Position numbers and translations under genes: made by a program. The notes below the pieces were generated by a model. That model saw nothing but the letters and a program-made list of their open reading frames with translations, had not been told where the DNA came from and did no database searches. Shown in pieces: positions 9,660-18,908 of a DNA stretch of 36,240 bases. Source of the stretch: an uncultured Clostridia bacterium (GTDB lineage: Bacteria; Bacillota; Clostridia; Oscillospirales; Acutalibacteraceae); contig CAMFTS010000002.1 of assembly GCA_945988915.1 (NCBI GenBank), forward strand, positions 1-36,240, given 5' to 3'. Position 1 is the stretch's first letter; the number at the start of each line of letters is the position of its first letter.

Positions 9660-9717
9660 TTATTCATATACATTATGTATATTATATATGATTATATACA
9701 AATTAGCAATAAAAAAC

Positions 9718-9750
9718 AAAAAATAACGGCGCGCTTATCAGCACACCGTT
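9718..9750 (-). terminator. Intrinsic terminator downstream of spo0A
   Basis: Minus strand AACGGTGTGC-TGATAA-GCGCGCCGTT followed by ATTTTTTG. Confidence 0.75.
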
Positions 9751-9758
9751 AAAAATAT

Positions 9759-10532
9759 TCAGCTTATTTTCATACTCAGCTTTAATTTATCACTGATCAT
9801 CGCAATAAATTCTGAGTTTGTCGGTTTTCCTCTTGTACTTTGAATAGTATAGCCGAAATACGAATTGAGAACATCAACATCTCCTCTGTCCCATGCTACT
9901 TCAATAGCATGCCTGATTGCTCTTTCTACTCTTGACGGTGTTGTAGAAAACCTCTTTGCAACAGTCGGATAAAGAAGCTTGGTAACAGAATTCATCATTT
10001 CGCTGTCGTCAATTGATAGAATAATTGCTTCTCTTAAATACTGATAGCCTTTAATATGCGCCGGAACACCTATCTGATGCATAATATCGCTTACTATTAC
10101 CTGCAAGTCGGAATCGGATTTTGAAGAATTGCCTGTCTTAATGCTCTTTTCCTTTCCCCAGCCCGTCATTTGAATTATTCTTTCTGCCATCATTGATGTA
10201 TCAAAAGGTTTAAGGAAATAGTAGTCGGCTCCGTTTTCGAGTATTTCCTGTTCAAAACGCTGATTGCTTACGCCTGAAACTACCATTACAAGCATATCGT
10301 CAAACCTTGAGTCATTTTTGATTTTCTTTAAAACTGCAAGCGCATCAAGATTCACCATAAAAGCGTCCATTACAACAACATCAGCTTTTTCTTTTTCCAG
10401 AATATTCAAAAGCTGCGCTCCGTCTTTAGATACAAGAATAACCTCAAATCCGTATGATGTAAGAATACTATGAGCATTTTTCCCAAACTCATTTCCCTCC
10501 GATGCTAAAACTACTTTTATTTTTCTTTCCAT
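9759..10532 (-). CDS. spo0A: Sporulation transcription factor Spo0A
   Basis: DNA-binding domain RVERAIRHAIEVAWDRG...TKPTNSEF-like KPTNSEFIAMISDKLKL; receiver with VVVMD and FLKPFD. Start at ATG 10532 (GGAGGT RBS) rather than ATG 10562. Confidence 0.95.
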   Translation of the reverse strand: MERKIKVVLASEGNEFGKNAHSILTSYGFEVILVSKDGAQLLNILEKEKADVVVMDAFMVNLDALAVLKKIKNDSRFDDMLVMVVSGVSNQRFEQEILENGADYYFLKPFDTSMMAERIIQMTGWGKEKSIKTGNSSKSDSDLQVIVSDIMHQIGVPAHIKGYQYLREAIILSIDDSEMMNSVTKLLYPTVAKRFSTTPSRVERAIRHAIEVAWDRGDVDVLNSYFGYTIQSTRGKPTNSEFIAMISDKLKLSMKIS

Positions 10533-10621
10533 GGTTTTACCTCCGTTTTTTATTTCTGCCATATTTTACCATATCTGTTAAATTTTGGCAATAGCAAAAA
10601 TAAAAATTTTGATAAAAAATT

Positions 10622-10668
10622 GAATAAAAAAGAAATGTGAAGAGAAATATTAAATAATTTCTCTTCAC
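10622..10668 (-). terminator. Terminator between spoIVB and spo0A
   Basis: GTGAAGAGAAAT-TATTTAAT-ATTTCTCTTCAC perfect 12-bp stem (10637-10668) then TTTCTTTTTTATTC on the minus strand. Confidence 0.75.
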
Positions 10669-10674
10669 ACCCTT

Positions 10675-11928
10675 TTAGGAAGCTTTATCAGTTTTTACTT
10701 CTTCTGTTTTTTTTGACACTGAGAGCATATTTTCGGCAAAAATAGCATAGCCTTGCAACGGATTATTCAAAAACACGTGTGTTATTGCTCCGACTAACAT
10801 TCCGTTTTGAATTATCGGACTTCCGCTCATTCCCTGTACTATTCCGCCCGTCTTTTCAATCAGATCCGGATCGGTTATCTCAATTACCATATTCTTTTCT
10901 TCATCATCATTACCCTTGACTATCTTTGTAATGCGAGCGTCATAATATTTGGGTCCTTCGCTGTCAACAGTTGATATTATCTGCACTTTACCGAGAGTAA
11001 CCTCGTGCCTTGCCGCGACAGGTATTTCCTGTTTTTTCGGTACTTCGTAAAGCGTTCCGTACAAACCCTTACTGCAGTTTATTTTTAAAATGCCGATATT
11101 ATTCAAACCGAAAACACCGCAGAGCTCACCTGCTGATTTTTCCGTACTTCTGTAGCAACCGTTAATAACTGCCTCAACCGCTTTACCCGAAAGCATTGGC
11201 ATAACTTCCCCTGTGTCAACGTCGCATACTGCATGGCCTAACGAACCGAAAACTTTGGTGTTCTTTTCATAATAGGTTATTGTACCTACACCGGCTGCGC
11301 TGTCTCTAGCCCATAGTCCTGCTTTGTTTTTGCCGTCACCGACAGATTTCTGTAAGGTAAGTTCAGTTTCGTACGGCTTCCCGTCTTTTGAAGCTTTTAC
11401 CTTAATTTTTTTATCCTCGGTATTCTGAAAAAAATCCGTCAGCTGAGATACTGTATTAATCTTAACACCGTTTAGCTCTTTTATGATGTCACCTGTTTCA
11501 AGTCCTGCTTCCTTACCCGGATTCTTGTTTCCCTGCGCGGTTAATACATCATCCATACCAACAATAAGCACACCGTCAGTGTAAAGCTTGATACCGAAGA
11601 TATCACCGCCCGGGACAACATACTGTCTTTTTGAAACAGTTACATAAGAAGATTTCACCGGAATCGTTTCAAATAGCGAAACATTCACAGTATAATGCTC
11701 TTCCTGATTCTTTTCATCTAATGATATTGCACTGTTTGTCAGCACTTGCTTTGATGATCCGTCATCTTTCAAAACATTAATACTGTAAACGCTGTTGAGC
11801 GAGTATTCTTCAGAATTTATAAGATAAATTTCATCAGGAATATCTCTCTGCCCTACATAAACGAATCCGAAAATAACAGAGGTTATCATAAGCCCAATAA
11901 AGCTTATCACTTTAAAAAATGTTTTCAT
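10675..11928 (-). CDS. spoIVB: SpoIVB peptidase (PDZ plus S55 serine protease)
   Basis: PDZ-like GLETGDIIKELNGVKINTVSQL; GSLGHAVCDVDTGEVMPM; GIVQGMSGSPIIQNGMLVGAITHVFLNNP; adjacent to spo0A. Confidence 0.93.
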   Translation of the reverse strand: MKTFFKVISFIGLMITSVIFGFVYVGQRDIPDEIYLINSEEYSLNSVYSINVLKDDGSSKQVLTNSAISLDEKNQEEHYTVNVSLFETIPVKSSYVTVSKRQYVVPGGDIFGIKLYTDGVLIVGMDDVLTAQGNKNPGKEAGLETGDIIKELNGVKINTVSQLTDFFQNTEDKKIKVKASKDGKPYETELTLQKSVGDGKNKAGLWARDSAAGVGTITYYEKNTKVFGSLGHAVCDVDTGEVMPMLSGKAVEAVINGCYRSTEKSAGELCGVFGLNNIGILKINCSKGLYGTLYEVPKKQEIPVAARHEVTLGKVQIISTVDSEGPKYYDARITKIVKGNDDEEKNMVIEITDPDLIEKTGGIVQGMSGSPIIQNGMLVGAITHVFLNNPLQGYAIFAENMLSVSKKTEEVKTDKAS

Positions 11929-11993
11929 TTTTTCCTCCGTTGCAGTTTTTACTGCAATAATAATTTATGATTATTTTTCATTTTTATAAGAGG

Positions 11994-12037
11994 AAAAAAT
12001 AAGACTTTTCGGTTTATTATAACAACCGAAAAGTCTT
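11994..12037 (-). terminator. Terminator downstream of aroK
   Basis: AAGACTTTTCGGTT-N9-AACCGAAAAGTCTT perfect 14-bp arms (12001-12037); minus-strand ATTTTTT tract. Confidence 0.8.
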
Positions 12038-12048
12038 AAAAATCTTTT

Positions 12049-12546
12049 TTAATTTTTTAAAATTTCAACAAGCCTTTCAACCGAGGTTTCCACGCTTTCG
12101 TTTTCAACCGTCAAAACAAAGTCTGCATATTCTTTATACAACGGTAAGCGCTGATTAAAAATGTCATCTACACTTTCATCTTTACCTGCCGCAATTCCCC
12201 GCGTTTTAATATTGCTCAATCTTTTCTTTAAAGTTTCAGGCGCAACATCAATAAAAATGATAATTCCGTCGTTTTTCAGATGAGTCATAGCCTCTTTGCG
12301 AAAAACAGCACTTCCGCCTGTTGAAATTACACTGTTTTTGCAGTCAACCGAAAGAATAGCATCTCTTTCAATATCCAAGAAGCTTTCAAGCCCGTCCTTA
12401 TCAATTATGTTTTGCAAAAGTCTGTTTTCACGCTGTTGAATAATCAAATCCGTATCAACAAAGCTCATACCGAGTGTTTTAGCAAGAATAACACCTATTG
12501 TACTTTTACCGCAGCCGGGCATACCTATTAAAACAATGTTTTTCAT
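12049..12546 (-). CDS. aroK: Shikimate kinase
   Basis: IGMPGCGKSTIGVILAKTLGMSFVDTD, ISTGGSAV; 1-nt overlap with pfkA (TGATG). Confidence 0.9.
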   Translation of the reverse strand: MKNIVLIGMPGCGKSTIGVILAKTLGMSFVDTDLIIQQRENRLLQNIIDKDGLESFLDIERDAILSVDCKNSVISTGGSAVFRKEAMTHLKNDGIIIFIDVAPETLKKRLSNIKTRGIAAGKDESVDDIFNQRLPLYKEYADFVLTVENESVETSVERLVEILKN

Positions 12547-13508
12547 CAGATTGAAATTTCGTGTGCTAATTTATAGAGGTTAAGGTCAATTTTCTTTGTC
12601 ATATTGAGTGCTTCAAAGATATCGTAATCAACAATATCTTCTTTCTTTGTAGCAACAACACGGTTACCGATACCCTTATCAAGAAGCTCAACTGCTTTGC
12701 AACCCATAAGGCTTCCCGTAACTCTGTCGCGAACAGTCGGAGAACCGCCGCGCTGAACATGACCGAGAATTGTCGCACGGCTTTCAATGCCTGTAATATC
12801 TTGAATTCTCTGAGCCATTTCGCTTACGCCGCCGATGCCTTCAGCAACAATAATGATGAAATGTCTTTTTCCTGTCTTCTGAGTTCTCTTCATTCTTTCA
12901 ATAACATCACGCTCAAAATCGAACTCAACTTCAGGAATGAGTATAGTTGTAGCACCGCAAGCGATACCCGCATTAAGTGCGATATAACCTGCGCGTCTGC
13001 CCATAACTTCAACAACTGAGCAACGGTCATGAGATTCTGTTGTGTCGCGAAGGCGGTCAACCATCTGCATAACGGTATTCATTGATGTATCATAACCTAT
13101 TGTATAGTCACAGCAAGCGATATCATTATCAATAGTTCCCGGAACGCCTACACAGGGAATACCTCTTAAAGATAAATCTCTTGCGCCTCTGAATGAACCG
13201 TCGCCGCCGATAACAACAACGCCGTCAAGTCCGACATTTTTACAAACATCAATAGCTTTCTGCATACCCTCTTCAGTTTTAAACTCAGGACTTCTTGCAG
13301 AATAAAGAATTGTACCGCCGCGGTTAATTATATTTGAAACAGAGCGAAGATTCATCTCATACATATCACCGTACATAAGACCGTTGTATCCGCGTCTGAT
13401 ACCCATAACGCGCATACCCTTTTCACAGCCGGAACGAACAACTGCTCTTATGGCAGCATTCATACCCGGTGCATCTCCACCGCTTGTTAAAACACCGATT
13501 GTTTTCAT
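12546..13508 (-). CDS. pfkA: 6-phosphofructokinase (PfkA type)
   Basis: GVLTSGGDAPGMNAAIRAVVR, GGDGSFRGA, GVPGTIDNDIACCDYTIGYDTS, EVMGRRAGYIA. Confidence 0.96.
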   Translation of the reverse strand: MKTIGVLTSGGDAPGMNAAIRAVVRSGCEKGMRVMGIRRGYNGLMYGDMYEMNLRSVSNIINRGGTILYSARSPEFKTEEGMQKAIDVCKNVGLDGVVVIGGDGSFRGARDLSLRGIPCVGVPGTIDNDIACCDYTIGYDTSMNTVMQMVDRLRDTTESHDRCSVVEVMGRRAGYIALNAGIACGATTILIPEVEFDFERDVIERMKRTQKTGKRHFIIIVAEGIGGVSEMAQRIQDITGIESRATILGHVQRGGSPTVRDRVTGSLMGCKAVELLDKGIGNRVVATKKEDIVDYDIFEALNMTKKIDLNLYKLAHEISI

Positions 13509-13551
13509 TTTATCACCTCAAGATTTTCTGTGCATAAAAAATTCCACATAT

Positions 13552-13579
13552 ATAATACACTAAAAGTAAAAATAGTCAA
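13552..13579 (-). promoter_or_regulatory. Putative pfkA promoter
   Basis: Minus strand TTGACT (13579-13574), 16 bp, TATTAT (13557-13552). Confidence 0.6.
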
Positions 13580-13609
13580 GTAAAAAAGTGTTTTTCGTGA
13601 ATATTCCGG

Positions 13610-16600
13610 TTACTGAAGAACTGCGTTTTCGTTACCTAACAAGCTCTTTAACAGTTCAACAGTCTTGCTTTGGGAATTTATTTTATAATTTGTATCCCTG
13701 TATTTTTTTGTATCCGAAAAGAAAAAGTAAACCGGAATATCACCGTTTTCATTTTTAAGAAGCTGAATACATTTATATATATTGCCGTCAGTATCATCGG
13801 CAAATCTCAAGAACATTCCACGCTTTTTAGCTTTCTTTTCAATGCTCGGACAAGGAGCAAAAGTATCTGCTACAATTTTTGCGTCTTCATCGTCGCGCAG
13901 GGAAAGTCTTCCGCTGAGGAGAACGACATTGCCTGCTTCTAACAGCGTTTTGGAATTTTCGTAATTTTTAGGAAAAACGATTACTTCCATACCGCCCGTA
14001 ACATCTTCAATGTTAAGGAACGCCATAGTTGTATCATTTTTAGTAATTTTCCTCTTTACGGAAGTTATTATTCCAAGTATCTTTACAGCTGTGGAATCTT
14101 TATAAACGCTTGATTCATCGTTTTCAGCTTCGAGCAAATCAATTATTCTTGTAGCCTTAATTCTGTTTGAAATGTCTGCATACTGAGCCATAGGATGCCC
14201 TGAAATATAAAGTCCGGTTGTTTCTTTTTCAAGATTTAAAAGTTCTGAAACGGGAAATTCATCAACATGCTGAATTTCAGGCTCGGTTGTATCGACAATT
14301 CCGCCCAAATCAAAAAGACCTATTTGACCGTCAATGTTTCTTCGCTTATTCATTTCAAGCGAAGCCGCAACCGAATTCAGATTTATCAGCATTTCCCTCC
14401 TGTTTAATTCAAACGAATCAAGGGCTCCGCATTTTATCAGACTCTCAACTGCGCGTTTGTTAAAATCCTTAGAATATACTCTCTTGCAAAAGTCGTAAAA
14501 TGAAGTATATTTACCGTTAAGGCAACGCTCTTTATAAATTGTTTCGATAAAATTATTTCCGAGATTTTTAACTGCAAGCAAGCCGAATCTTATTTTGCCG
14601 CAGTCAGTTGTGAACATTGCTTTTGAGTGATTGATATCAGGCTTCAGAACTTCGATTCCCATTGAATTGCACTCTGAAATATAAAGCGAAACCTTATTTG
14701 TATCATCAATAACGCTTGTAAGAAGCGCCGCCATAAATTCTGCCGGATAATGACATTTCAGATAAGCAGTCTGATAAGCCACAACAGCATACGCCGCCGA
14801 ATGTGACTTGTTAAATGCATACGAAGCAAAAGAAGTCATATCGTCAAAAATACTGTTTGCAGTGCTTTCATCAATGTTATTCTGTTTACAGCCCTGAATA
14901 AAAGTAGTCCGTTCCTGCTCCATAACATCGTGTTTTTTCTTTGACATGGCACGGCGGACAATGTCAGCTCTGCCGAACGAATAGCCTGCAAGTGAACGGA
15001 ATATTTCCATTACCTGTTCCTGATAGACCATACAGCCGTTAGTGACATCAAGAATAGGCTTCAGCTTCTCTGTTTTGTATTTTACAAAATCAGGATTGTG
15101 CCTGTTTGCGATATAAGTATCGATTGAGTCCATAGGACCGGGCCGGTAAAGAGAAATAACAGCTATTATATCCTCTAAGCTTTCCGGTTTTAAGCGGATA
15201 AGCACCCGACGAATTCCCGCCGATTCGCATTGAAATACGCCGTAAGTCTGACCGTTTTTGAAAAGCTCATAAGTTTTTTCATCGTCAAGAGGTACCTTGT
15301 TGATATCAAATGACGGATTTTTTTCTTTTACGGCTTTTACGCAGTCGTCTATTACGGTAAGAGTACGAAGTCCGAGGAAATCCATTTTCAGAAGTCCGAG
15401 TTCTTCGATTGTTGTCATTGTAAACTGTGTGACCACCGATTCGTCATTCCTTGCAAGAGGAACATACTCGTAAACAGGCTTGTCGGTAATAACTACGCCC
15501 GCCGCGTGTTTTGAAGCGTGACGAGGCATACCTTCGACAGCTTTTGCAAGGTCAATAAGCTCTTTGATTTTTTCATCATTATCATAAAGCTGTTTTAAGT
15601 CTGCATTCTTTTTTAAAGCTTTATCTATTGTAATGTCAAGTTCACGGGGTATCTGTTTTGATACGGCGTCAACGGTATTGTACGGTAAGCCGAGAACTCT
15701 TCCGACATCACGGATTGCCGCGCGTGCCGCCATAGTTCCGAATGTAACAATTTGCGCTACATGGTCGGCTCCGTATTTCTTTATAACATAATCAATTACT
15801 TCTTCCCGTCTGACATAGCAAAAATCGACATCAATATCAGGCATACTGACTCTTTCGGGATTCAAAAACCGTTCAAAGAGAAGATTATACTTCATAGGGT
15901 CAATGCCCGTAATTCCCATACAATATGCGGCAATACTTCCTGCTCCCGAGCCTCTTCCCGGTCCTACGGGAATCCCATTACTCTTTGCATAGTTTATAAA
16001 GTCAGCTACTATCAGGAAATAATCCACATAGCCCATATTTTTGATAACTGACAATTCATAGTTTAATCTGTCTTTGTATTCCTGATTACAGTCGTTACCG
16101 TAATTTCTGTATAGTCCCTCAAAGCATTTTTCTTTAAAATACTCAAAATGATCCTGCCCGTTCGGAACTTCAAAATGCGGAAGCTTTGTTTTGTGAAACT
16201 CAAACTCCAAATTACACATATCTGCAATTTTCGCAGTATTCTCAACAGCTTCCGGATAATCCGCAAACAGTTCGAGCATTTCTCTTTCATTTTTTAAATA
16301 AAAATCGTCCGTGCCGAATTCCATACCCGTTTCTTCGTCGATAGTATGGTTAGTCTGTATGCAAACAAGCACCTTCTGAGTTTTTGCATCTTCCTTATTA
16401 ACATAGTGAACATCATTTGTTGCAACAAGAGGAATTCCTGTTTCTTTTGAGAGCCGTGCAAATTTGGGCAATATTTCAAGCTGTTCTTTAATGTGATGAT
16501 TTTGCATTTCGATATAATAATTACCTTGTCCGAAAACAGAATTATACCAAAGTGCAGTCTGCTTTGCTCCTTCATAATCATTCTGAAGAAGCTTTCTCGG

Positions 16601-17026
16601 TATTTCACCCGCAAGACAGGCTGAAAGTGCAATAAGCCCCTCGTGATATTTTTCCAGAAGCTCTTTATCAACTCTCGGTTTTGAATAAAAACCTGAAACC
16701 CAGGATTCGGAAACCATTTTAATAAGGTTTTTGTATCCTGTTTCATTTTTGCAAAGCAGAATTAAATGATGCCTTTCATTGTCAACGGCATGTACCTTTT
16801 CATGTCTGCTTCTTACGGCAACATAAACTTCACAGCCGATAATCGGCTTAATTCCGTTTTTCTTTGCCTCTTTGTAAAAATCAATAACACCGAACATATT
16901 TCCGTGATCGGTTATAGCTACTGCCGTTTGTCCGTTTTTTTTCACAGCATCAAACAACTGCCCGAAGCGACATGCGCCGTCGAGCAGACTGTATTGAGTA
17001 TGCAGATGTAAATGAACAAATGGCAT
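13610..17026 (-). CDS. dnaE: DNA polymerase III alpha subunit (DnaE)
   Basis: PHP N-terminus FVHLHLHTQYSLLDGACR; GPGRGSGAGSIAAYCMGIT; MPDIDVDFCYVRREEVIDYV; OB-fold near the C-terminus. Confidence 0.97.
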   Translation of the reverse strand: MPFVHLHLHTQYSLLDGACRFGQLFDAVKKNGQTAVAITDHGNMFGVIDFYKEAKKNGIKPIIGCEVYVAVRSRHEKVHAVDNERHHLILLCKNETGYKNLIKMVSESWVSGFYSKPRVDKELLEKYHEGLIALSACLAGEIPRKLLQNDYEGAKQTALWYNSVFGQGNYYIEMQNHHIKEQLEILPKFARLSKETGIPLVATNDVHYVNKEDAKTQKVLVCIQTNHTIDEETGMEFGTDDFYLKNEREMLELFADYPEAVENTAKIADMCNLEFEFHKTKLPHFEVPNGQDHFEYFKEKCFEGLYRNYGNDCNQEYKDRLNYELSVIKNMGYVDYFLIVADFINYAKSNGIPVGPGRGSGAGSIAAYCMGITGIDPMKYNLLFERFLNPERVSMPDIDVDFCYVRREEVIDYVIKKYGADHVAQIVTFGTMAARAAIRDVGRVLGLPYNTVDAVSKQIPRELDITIDKALKKNADLKQLYDNDEKIKELIDLAKAVEGMPRHASKHAAGVVITDKPVYEYVPLARNDESVVTQFTMTTIEELGLLKMDFLGLRTLTVIDDCVKAVKEKNPSFDINKVPLDDEKTYELFKNGQTYGVFQCESAGIRRVLIRLKPESLEDIIAVISLYRPGPMDSIDTYIANRHNPDFVKYKTEKLKPILDVTNGCMVYQEQVMEIFRSLAGYSFGRADIVRRAMSKKKHDVMEQERTTFIQGCKQNNIDESTANSIFDDMTSFASYAFNKSHSAAYAVVAYQTAYLKCHYPAEFMAALLTSVIDDTNKVSLYISECNSMGIEVLKPDINHSKAMFTTDCGKIRFGLLAVKNLGNNFIETIYKERCLNGKYTSFYDFCKRVYSKDFNKRAVESLIKCGALDSFELNRREMLINLNSVAASLEMNKRRNIDGQIGLFDLGGIVDTTEPEIQHVDEFPVSELLNLEKETTGLYISGHPMAQYADISNRIKATRIIDLLEAENDESSVYKDSTAVKILGIITSVKRKITKNDTTMAFLNIEDVTGGMEVIVFPKNYENSKTLLEAGNVVLLSGRLSLRDDEDAKIVADTFAPCPSIEKKAKKRGMFLRFADDTDGNIYKCIQLLKNENGDIPVYFFFSDTKKYRDTNYKINSQSKTVELLKSLLGNENAVLQ

Positions 17027-17037
17027 ATTATTTCCTC

Positions 17038-18309
17038 TTATTCGGTAACTTTTTTATAAAAATCAAAGCAATCAAATGTTGCGAAATAATCCTTCGGTGT
17101 TTCTGCCCGTCTTATCATTTCAAAGCTTCCGTCTGCTTTGAGCAAGATTTCGGCAGATTTTAATTTACCGTTGTAATTGTAACCCATTGCAAAGCCGTGA
17201 GCACCTGTATCGTGAATATACAGAAGATCGCCCATTTCTATTTCAGGCAACATTCTGTCAATAGCGAATTTGTCGTTGTTTTCACAAAGCGAGCCTGTTA
17301 CATCATACATTTTTACACATTCGGCGTCTTCTTTGCCCAGAACGCTGATATGATGGTATGCACCGTACATGGCAGGACGCATAAGGTTAACGGCACAAGC
17401 ATCAACGCCTATGTATTCTTTATGCGTATGCTTTTGGTTTATAGCTCTTGTAACAAGCGCACCGTAAGGTCCCATCATATATCTGCCGAGTTCCGTATAA
17501 ATTGAAACATCGCCCATATCGTTCGGAATGAGAACTTCATCATAAACCTGCTTAACACCCTCTGCAATTTTAAAGATATCATTCTTTGTCTGGTCGGGTC
17601 TGTAAGGTATTCCGATACCGCCTGAAAGATTTATAAACTTAATGTCTGCTCCCGTTTCGTTTTTGAGCTGAACAGCAACTTCAAAAAGAGTTTTTGCAAG
17701 AGTGGGATAATAATCATTTGTCACGGTATTGCTTGCAAGGAAAGCGTGAATACCGAATTCTTTTACTCCCTTTGACTTAAGAATTTTAAATGCTTCAAAA
17801 AGCTGTTCTGTTGTCATACCGTATTTTGCATCACCGGGATTATCCATAATGCTGTTGGCAATTTTGAAGTATCCGCCGGGATTGTAGCGGCATGAAATCT
17901 TTTCGGGAAGCTTTCCGAGTGTCTTTTCAAGAATATCAATATGTGTTATATCATCAAGATTGATAATTGCACCTAAATCGTTTGCATACTTGAACTCTTC
18001 GGGCGGCGTGTCGTTAGAAGAAAACATAATTGCATCACCGCAAGCGCCGATAGCTTTTGAAAGCATCAGCTCTGTCATTGATGAGCAGTCGCAGCCACAG
18101 CCGTATTCACGCAGAATATTTATAAGAAACGGATTAGGAGTTGCTTTTACTGCAAAATACTCACGGAAGCCTTTATTCCAAGAAAATGCTTTATACATAT
18201 TCTCACAATTTTCACGAATACCTTTTTCGTCGTAAAGATGGAACGGAGTAGGATATACGCTTGCTATTTCTTCTGCTTTTTCTTTTGTTACGAAAGGTGT
18301 CTTTGTCAT
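17038..18309 (-). CDS. lysA: Diaminopimelate decarboxylase family protein
   Basis: PLP lysine context YFAVKATPNP; CGCDCSSMTELMLS; LSGGIGIPYRP; DTGAHGFAMGYNYNG. Confidence 0.82.
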   Translation of the reverse strand: MTKTPFVTKEKAEEIASVYPTPFHLYDEKGIRENCENMYKAFSWNKGFREYFAVKATPNPFLINILREYGCGCDCSSMTELMLSKAIGACGDAIMFSSNDTPPEEFKYANDLGAIINLDDITHIDILEKTLGKLPEKISCRYNPGGYFKIANSIMDNPGDAKYGMTTEQLFEAFKILKSKGVKEFGIHAFLASNTVTNDYYPTLAKTLFEVAVQLKNETGADIKFINLSGGIGIPYRPDQTKNDIFKIAEGVKQVYDEVLIPNDMGDVSIYTELGRYMMGPYGALVTRAINQKHTHKEYIGVDACAVNLMRPAMYGAYHHISVLGKEDAECVKMYDVTGSLCENNDKFAIDRMLPEIEMGDLLYIHDTGAHGFAMGYNYNGKLKSAEILLKADGSFEMIRRAETPKDYFATFDCFDFYKKVTE

Positions 18310-18310
18310 T

Positions 18311-18898
18311 TTATGCCTCCATATATGATTGAATTATTGCTTTAATCTTATCAACATTTTCCCCTGACTGAGAAGAAAACGGAATTATATTTTCAGGCTT
18401 AACAAAGCTAAGCTCCTGTCCGGATTTTTCAACTCTGTCCTTGTACTCGCCTTTGTTGAGTTTATCACTCTTGGTCATTACAACAATGTAATCAATTCCC
18501 GCGCTTTCAAGGAATTCCATCATCATAATATCATCAGCAGTTGCGGGATGCCGCATATCAACAAGCTGGACTACAAGCTTTATCTGTCTGCCGGAATTGA
18601 AATACTTTTCCATCATATTTGCCCAACGGATTTTTTCATTTTTAGCAACCTTTGCATATCCGTAACCGGGAAGGTCAACTATTTTTGCATCTTTGCCGAC
18701 AGAGTAAAAATTGATTGTAACGGTTTTACCCGGAACAGAGCTGACTCTCGCAAGATTTTTTCTGTTGAACACTTTATTTATCAATGATGATTTTCCGACA
18801 TTCGAGCGTCCCGAAAATACAATTTCAGGAACCGATGACGGCGGTAACTGTTCAAAAGTGCCGTATGCTCTTTCAAACTGTGCTTTTGAAAAATCCAT
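18311..18898 (-). CDS. engB: Ribosome biogenesis GTPase EngB/YsxC
   Basis: FSGRSNVGKSSLINKVFNRKNLARVSSVPGKT, DLPGYGYAKV, TKSDKL; downstream of lon as in Bacillus. Confidence 0.95.
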   Translation of the reverse strand: MDFSKAQFERAYGTFEQLPPSSVPEIVFSGRSNVGKSSLINKVFNRKNLARVSSVPGKTVTINFYSVGKDAKIVDLPGYGYAKVAKNEKIRWANMMEKYFNSGRQIKLVVQLVDMRHPATADDIMMMEFLESAGIDYIVVMTKSDKLNKGEYKDRVEKSGQELSFVKPENIIPFSSQSGENVDKIKAIIQSYMEA

Positions 18899-18908
18899 AA
18901 ACTACCCC

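Noticed and set aside
16063-16746. Minus-strand ORFs in another frame of dnaE
   Set aside because: Same-strand out-of-frame readings of a continuous DnaE ORF; no evidence for a frameshift because DnaE is intact.
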